DNA of 64,000 bases from Bolinopsis microptera (lineage: Eukaryota; Ctenophora; Tentaculata; Lobata; Bolinopsidae): positions 16,957,401 to 17,021,400 of the forward strand of contig NC_087082.1 in assembly GCF_026151205.1 (NCBI RefSeq). Reading direction: 5' to 3'. Each line of letters starts with the position of its first letter. Position 1 is the first letter of the stretch. The notes under the pieces are model-generated. The model saw only the letters and a program-made list of their open reading frames with translations, was not told the DNA's origin and made no database searches. Of this stretch, positions 57,831-64,000 are shown piece by piece. The translations under genes were made by a program, and so were the position numbers.

Positions 57831-59859
57831 TATTGCTGGTTTTTACCGATTTATCTATCATTCTCGCGAGCATTATATACTTCATGAAACTGAGTGTCAG
57901 TTTGAAACTGAAACATATGTATGAGATTTTTATAAACATTATAATTTGCTGTCTATTTAGGATATCGATTCTATTCAAATAATTCAGTGTTTTTATTTTT
58001 CAGTTTTTAAAATACTCTATCACACTGTGACATGATAAATATAATATAATGACGAGCAATAAGCAAGTTACTTGGAGGACCCTATTGGGCTTAACCAGAT
58101 AGTTAAAACTTTCTACAACAATCGCTATATTTTTGGACGCCGATTCCGTACTACCCTCTTGCACTGAACATGACTGATAACGTAATTACCACAAAGCCGA
58201 TCAAATCAAAATGTCGCCCGCAAATCTGTGATCACTGTTCTAAGTAACAACCCTCAACCCTCGTTGCCATGGTTACTGGTTACTTTGACGGAGTTACTCG
58301 TCTAAATTTCTTCGAAGTAGCGTGCGCCGCTTTCTGCTCGATGGCAAGTGCTATATACGACGTAGCGCTCCAGGGCCAGACCATTAACAATGGTCAACTG
58401 GTTACTTTACTGGGCGGCGCTCAAGCTCAGCCTGTCATTCCGCCAAATCTTTATTCGTTTATTATGTTTATGAACATAATAGCCTGGGGTAACTGGTTAC
58501 TATGTGCTATGGATGACAACCTTTTGCTTTTTACCTAATTTGCACGTAGGCAGTCGTGCATACATACTAAATACAGAGTAATAATAATACAATAATAATT
58601 AAAAATGCTTTAAATTATGATAAAATTAGTATAGATTTTGGACGCTTTTAACGGGTGATACTCGTAATATATTTGTTTCAAATATTAGGACCGTCGACGA
58701 TTGACGGATGTTACTCGTCTAAATTTCTTCGAAGTAGCACGCGCCGCTTTCTTCTCGAAGTCGATGGCAAGTGCTACGAAGTAGCGCGCGCCGGGCCAGA
58801 TCATTAACAATGGTCAACGTCGACGAGTCCAACTCGGCGCGCGCCCTGGTAGGTTATTAACCTACAAGGACGCTTCAATTCCGAATCACCCCTCATGGCT
58901 GTATTATATATAGTTATAACCATAAGTTTGTGTGTTTATAACCATACAAGACGTATTTATACCATGCAAAACGTATTTATAAGCATGCAAGACACTTAAT
59001 TGTCGCCGGTCTAATTGCTTATATTTGTGATAAATATTTTAAGAGTATCACTTGACCATTGCATGTTACATGTTACTGGTCTGGCCCGACATAGCACGTG
59101 CCATCGTGGCATTTCGAGAAGAAAGCGGCGCGCGCTACTTTAGACGAGTAACATCCGTCAATTAAGAGTATCACCTGTTAACCATGGGTATTGGGTCTAT
59201 TTGTATCATTCAGGTCGCGTCGTGACATAGTCATAAGTAAATTAAACAATTGCGCGGTAATCGTGAATCGGTAAACAAGCTGATATGCCCATTTTACAGC
59301 ATGAACTAACATGAGACAAAATAAAATATTGACTCACAATGCGATGTCAATCTTTCAATTCACAGCTTGGCGAGGCCCAGTCTAGTGGTGAATTTTTACC
59401 AAACTAGCGAAGCGCAATGTTGAATGTGATTGCGAGAATTGACGGGTGACACTCGTAAAATATTTGTTCCATATATTGGAGTCCAACTCGGCTTTTACTA
59501 ATTCGCTCGCCCAAAAATTTCACGTGACTTTGGTTTTTATGGTTTTGCAGCCGTACAAAACGGTTTTACATAAATCCTAATCCCAACCCTAACCCTAACC
59601 ATAACCCCGAAGTTAACCATAACCCTTTCCACAAGCCTAACCCTAACCCGGGCCCTAAACAATCGAATTCGTATTTTACTAGCCTGTCACGTGACCAAAA
59701 CGGTTTTTTGCCCATAACTCTCCAGGGAAGCATTTTAACCCTACGTCATGGGGGGTGATTCGGAATCAGCGTCCAAAAATACACCGATATAGATCACTTT
59801 CATGCCCCAAAGGGCCTTTTCACAAGAATTTCCTTAAAATTTGGGCGAGCGATTTAGTA
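57831..59859. repeat. Core of the foldback element with repeat-X copies and a degenerate CCCTAA block
   Basis: Repeat-X markers (TTCTTCGAAGTAGC and complement) occur near 58305, 58725 and 59130, and the GTCCAACTCGGCGCGCG block at 58825. A degenerate CCCTAA-rich tract spans 59576-59660. No open frame has a recognisable domain; 58269-58538 is repeat sequence. Confidence 0.7.
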
Positions 59860-61499
59860 GAAGCGGTAGAAAAGCGATCATAAGCGCCTATAAGCGCTTT
59901 TAAATCCTGATTCTGCCGGTGACCCCAGGTTGCACAGAAAAGCACTTATAACTATAAGCGGGCACACTGATTTCCAGTTCTGACCAGGTTAAGGGGAATT
60001 GAGAAATCGCTTATAAGCGCAGCATTAAAAAAGCGCTAATGAGCGCTTTTTAATTCCGGGCACTCCCCCGTTCCGACCAGGTTAGTGGCAGCATTGAAAA
60101 AGCGCTTATAAGCGCTTTCTAATTCTTGCCAACCAGGCCATGGGTGATAGGAAAAACGGTAGAAAAGCGATCATAAGCGCTTTTAAATCCTGACTCTGCC
60201 GGTGCACCCCAGGTTGCTCAGAAAAGCACTTATAAGCGGGCACTCTGATTTCCAGTTTCGACCAGGTTAGGGGCAGCATTTAAAAAGCGCTTAAGAGCGC
60301 TTTTTAATTCCGGGCACTCCCCCGTTCCGACCAGGTTAGTGGCAGCATTGAAAAAGCGCTTATAAGCGCTTTTTAATTCCGGGCACACCCCTGTTCCGAA
60401 CAGGTTAGGGGCAGCATTGAAAAAACGCTTATAAGCGCTTTATAATTCTTGCCAACCATGGGTGATAGAAAAAGCGGTAGAAAAGCGATCATAAGCGCCT
60501 ATAAGCGCTTTTAAATCCTGACTCTGCCGGTGCACCCCAGGTTGCTCAGAAAAGCACATGCAAGTGGGCACTCTCCAGTTCCGACCAGGTTAAGGGGAAT
60601 TGAGAAATCGCTTATAAGCGCTTTTAAATTCCGGGCACCACCCTGTTCCGACCAGCTAAGGGGCAGCATTGAAAAACGCTTATAAGCGCTTTATAATTCT
60701 TGCCAACCCATGCCATGGGTGATAGGAAAAGTGGTAGAAAAGCGATCATAAGCGCCTATAAGCGCTTTTAAATCCTGACTCTGCCGGTGCACCCCAGGTT
60801 GCTCAGAAAAGCACATGCAAGTTCCGACCAGGTTTAGGGGAATTGAGAAATCGCTTATAAGCGCTTTTAAATTCCGGGCACTACCCCGTTCCGACCAGGA
60901 TAGGGGCATCATCGAAAAAGCGCTTATAAGCGCTTTTTAATTCCTGCTCACCTGGCCATGGATGTTAGGAAAAGCGGTAAAAGCGGTGAAATAGCGATGA
61001 ATTAGCCGTTATAAGCGATTTCTAAAAAAACGCTTATAATCGATTATAAGCGGTTATAAGATGTAATATAGCGTTTTCCTGACTCAATTTTAAAAGCGCT
61101 TATAAGCGCTTTATTTGCGCTTTACAAACAGCTAAATTGCACCCCAATTATAAGCGCTTATAATCGCTTATAAATGGTTCAAAAAAGCGCCTACGAATCG
61201 CTTATCCGGCCAACCGCTTATCCACCCGTTTTTGGCGCCAATCCTACTGGAAAACCGCTTTCAAATCGCTCAGCGACGCTAGTAAGCGCTTAAAAGCGCT
61301 TATAAGCGCTTTTAAATTCAAAAAAGCGCTTTTTTGAATTATGACACCAATTATAGTCGATTATAAGCGATTTTTTTTGAACCGTTTATAATCGTAAAAA
61401 AAGCGATTGTAAACGGTTTTTTTTAAAAAAAGCGCCGAAAAAGCGCTCAATAAGCGATTATCGGCGCCGATCATAAAATATCGTTTATGGAAACTTGCC
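59860..61499 (-). repeat. Right arm of the foldback element
   Basis: 1.64 kb, the inverted complement of the left arm with fewer units: complement marker TCCTGACTCTGCCGGTGCAC near 60187, 60514 and 60774, plus a variant at 59908. The outer 0.6 kb mirrors 55376-55940 almost base for base. Confidence 0.9.
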
Positions 61500-61873
61500 G
61501 TCGTTCACATATTACGTAATCATTTTTTGGAACATTTTTACCCCCCCCCCCCCCCTCCGTAATCAGTTTTACACATAGCTATTGTGTCAAAATTACATTA
61601 GCGTAATCATTTGGAAACCCCCCCCCCCCTACCCCCCTCAGCTGATTACATAATATGTTAACGACCCCTTATGTAAATTAGGCAGATATGACCTCTAAAC
61701 TGTATTATTAGTGGAAATTATTTCTGAATTATCTTATTTACCAGCTGAACAGTGTATACACAGAGAACATGTACTATACACATAATTCAGTTGTGAACTA
61801 ATTTATCAACTGAGGTCAGTTTTATGTGATTTATCTCAATGTGCTTTTTGTTGTAAACGACAAGATTGATTAA

Positions 61874-62106
61874 CCCATTAGGGACGATAGGGTCGTTTTT
61901 ATGACCCACCTTTTCTAGACGAAAAACCAAATTACTAAACGCTATAACGAATCTATAGCATATATGCTCAAAATTTATTGGGCTACGTATAATGAAGCCC
62001 AATAAATTTTGAGTATATATGCTATAGATTCGTTATAGCGTTTAGTAATTTGGTTTTTCGTCTAGAAAAGGTGGGTCATAAAAACGACCCTATCGTCCCT
62101 AATGGG
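61874..62106. mobile_element. 233-bp perfect hairpin MITE at TTAA
   Basis: CCCATTAGGGACGATAGGG at 61874 and its complement ending at 62106 extend into an almost perfect inverted repeat over the entire element, with a loop near 61985-61995. TTAA flanks both ends (61870-61873 and 62107-62110), as for piggyBac-type insertion. The paralogous spacer after copy 2 reads GATTAATTAATTTTG (~53354), the empty site. Confidence 0.88.
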
Positions 62107-62403
62107 TTAATGTTATTCCTTTTTTAAGCTATATTTCAAATTTTGAACTGAAAAAATCTGGCAGTCACTTTAATATTGAGTATTGTTATGGCATGTTAAA
62201 GATTATTTCTATTGTTTTGATTTGATTCTTCCTCACGATTTTTTGAATGAATAGCACCTTTTTATTGTTTATTTTTACCAATTGTTTTTATACACATTAT
62301 TAAATTCGGAAATCTTTACACGCTACAGTTATCAATTATATAGTTTTTAAATCTACGAGCTTTAAATTCATAATTTATGTTTTAGCAGTTTATACGTTAT
62401 ATT

Positions 62404-64000
62404 ATGGCTCCAAAAATTAAAGTACCTGCCAACTTTGGTGTAGAACACATCAACTCTCCTGTACACGGAAATCTGCTTCTGAAGCTGAGAGATGGACAAG
62501 AAATCAGAACTAATTCCATGATCATGTCCTACAACAGTCCTGTTATTGACAAACTGACCACCAACCTGTTTCAGGTAAAAATATTAAGAGCAGGACAATA
62601 CTTTCAGTAAAATTGGTGACTGACGTACAATTATGTGCTTTCAATATCCTTACAATCAAACTTCTATTTTAGACTATGTTTAACTTAAATTCTAATAATT
62701 GATATCTGGCCCATTTCAGTCGTCTATTGAGGTGGATGATTTCACAAAACCAGCAGTCGACTGTTTTGTTGAAGCGCTGTACTCTGGTGAAGTTGATAAA
62801 CTAGAGAAGGACATCTTTGAAGAAGTTAACAAAATGGCACATGTATTCGATGTGTCCTGGTTGACAAAGAGATGTCTAAAGTTTTACAAAGCAGAAGTCC
62901 TGAAGTTTGAGAACAACTCGTACGAAGAGATGTTATTTGCTTGTGAGATTGCTAGCAGGGCGCATTATAATCTGAAAGACAGCAGATATGTCAGCTGCTT
63001 TGTGAAGAATGTTACTTTCAGTGGTAACGGTAAATTTTTCTTCTTACAGAGATATATGGCTGGATTTTCTAAGCTGTCAAAACGTCGTATTGACATGTCC
63101 TTAGCTATTGCTGCAAATGATCTCAACATTATCGGAAATTGTTTTGTAACTTACGTTTCCTTAACCTTGGAATGTAAAGGATTGGACGAGAATTCATTGT
63201 ACATGCTTCAAATACTAGATGTCCAGAAGTTTAGCCGTACTTTTCCCTCTGAATTAAATGAGTTAACGGACTTTCTTGCTGCTATAACTGAAGATTCTGA
63301 ATGTGCTGAAATGAAAGCGGTTGTAGAGAATTTTGTTAAAGGGAGAAATACTGGAGAGTCAAGTAGCTCTAAAGAAGAGCTAGAAGTTGATGAAAATACT
63401 GAAGATGTACAAGACAGTGATGGTGAGGATTGTAAAGATATTGCTAATCAAACTGAGGAAATAGAATCAGGTATTTTTACAATGTAAACTTTCAAAATTC
63501 TTTATTCTCATACGTATTTATTCGCACGTTATTTACACGTATCAAATCAAGTGTTCCATATATAATATTTAATCTATTATTTCTAGGTTGGATACAGTGT
63601 GTTAGTAACACACACTACACCCTGTCACACTACGAACCAGTACAGATGATAACTTACACTACAGAGACAGATAACAGTATTCTTGTGGATTATACTCTAT
63701 CTGGAGAAGGTGGGAGTAGTGAGAAACATATTTGGATTTATAGAGATGTTAAAACCTATCAGTGGAGTTATGTTATTGAGGGATGTACTCCACACAGTGT
63801 CAATAAACAGTTTCTAAATAATGTACCAGCTGTTAAACTCAAACACTGGATAATAATCAAAACTTCTACACACCTAAAGGTAGTGTGTAACAGAGTGACA
63901 GTTCTCAATTTCAACTTTGCTACTGACTACACACCAGGTTATGAGAATAATCACCAGGTTTGGTTGAAAAAATGCAAAAAAATAAGACTTATTAAATATA
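62404..64000 (+). CDS. BTB-BACK protein, copy 4 (runs off the window)
   Basis: Exons 62404-62574, 62720-63470 and 63587 onward; about a dozen codons are missing beyond 64000. The frame is open as far as seen, with the same domain plan as copies 2 and 3. In exon 2 it groups with copy 1 for the NDLNII...TYVSLTL segment and with copy 2 for FSGNGKFFFLQ. The C-terminal domain is the most divergent (CTPHSVNKQFLNN, KLKHWIIIKTS). The acceptor GTTTTAGCAG lies about 17 bp upstream of the ATG. Confidence 0.87.

Larger units (their letters stand above)
55376..61499. mobile_element. 6.1-kb foldback element built of AAGCGCTTATAAGCGCTT palindromes
   Basis: Its ends GGCAAGTTTCC and GGAAACTTGCC are flanked by GTCGTTCA at 55368-55375 and 61500-61507, an exact 8-bp target duplication. 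The outer ~0.6 kb of the two arms are near-perfect inverted copies. Inside, each arm is an array of 250-330-bp units with the marker GTGCACCGGCAGAGTCAGGA (seven on the left, about four complements on the right). Each unit contains several palindromes of the AAGCGCTTATAAGCGCTT type. The core (57830-59860) has repeat-X copies and no transposase. Such structure matches foldback/non-autonomous elements; the superfamily is not determined beyond the 8-bp duplication. Confidence 0.87.
55365..61668. mobile_element. Harbinger-like MITE split by a foldback element
   Basis: The ends GGGGTCGTT (55365) and AACGACCCC (61668) are flanked by TTA on both sides (55362-55364 and 61669-61671). A 3-bp TTA duplication with GGGG ends fits PIF/Harbinger. 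Without the inner insertion it is only about 172 bp (55365-55375 joined to 61508-61668). Paralogous spacers after copies 1 and 2 (GTTAGTTTATGTAAATT at 53147) show the empty site. A related remnant lies at 37730-37858. Confidence 0.82.

Noticed and set aside
58269..58538. 89-codon frame in the foldback core
   Set aside because: It consists of repeat-X sequence present at several loci without a conserved frame.

Overview
The window is AT-rich metazoan nuclear DNA. It has multi-exon genes with short GT-AG introns, many transposable elements and no bacterial gene organisation. I cannot name the species. Six of the + or - strand host genes or gene copies have a 3' splice acceptor AG within about 22 bases of the start codon. 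This would fit spliced-leader trans-splicing, as in hydrozoan cnidarians, ctenophores, flatworms and tunicates, but ordinary 5'UTR introns would look the same.

Positions 1-27,000 are a transposon-dominated block. It holds a complete Copia LTR retrotransposon with identical LTRs and a 5-bp target duplication (2086-7761), and an isolated intact LINE ORF1 (7994-8938). There are non-autonomous DNA elements and a minisatellite that grew out of a LINE tail. A nearly complete CR1-like LINE, called LINE-A here, lies on the minus strand (13512-18920). At least five broken copies of a second CR1-like LINE (LINE-B) are present, and there is a 1.1-kb foldback element flanked by TTAA. LINE-A ORF1 is unusual: it carries a PHD finger, a coiled coil, a complete AlkB-type 2-oxoglutarate/Fe(II) oxygenase motif set and an SGNH esterase, and it overlaps ORF2 by ATGA.

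Positions 27,400-49,000 are genic. They hold a membrane RING protein (-) and a complete NEK11-like kinase gene (9 exons, 826 codons). A complete HAUS7-like augmin gene follows (5 exons, 337 codons), with a secreted pentraxin-type gene on the opposite strand inside its second intron. APEX2 (3 exons, 437 codons) and a CCDC138-like gene (3 exons, 469 codons) complete the block. Three of these genes (NEK11, HAUS7, CCDC138) belong to cell-cycle, spindle or centrosome families. I see no evidence that they are co-regulated beyond sharing a strand and lying close together.

Positions 49,190-64,000 hold a tandem array of four BTB-BACK genes of identical three-exon design, each with an unrecognised beta-rich C-terminal domain. 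The first copy is frameshifted and the fourth runs off the window. Between copies 3 and 4 lies a 6.3-kb nested insertion. A Harbinger-like MITE (TTA duplication) is split by a 6.1-kb foldback element (8-bp duplication GTCGTTCA), whose arms are built from the palindrome AAGCGCTTATAAGCGCTT. A TTAA-flanked hairpin MITE sits just downstream. The intact paralogous spacers show the empty sites for these insertions.
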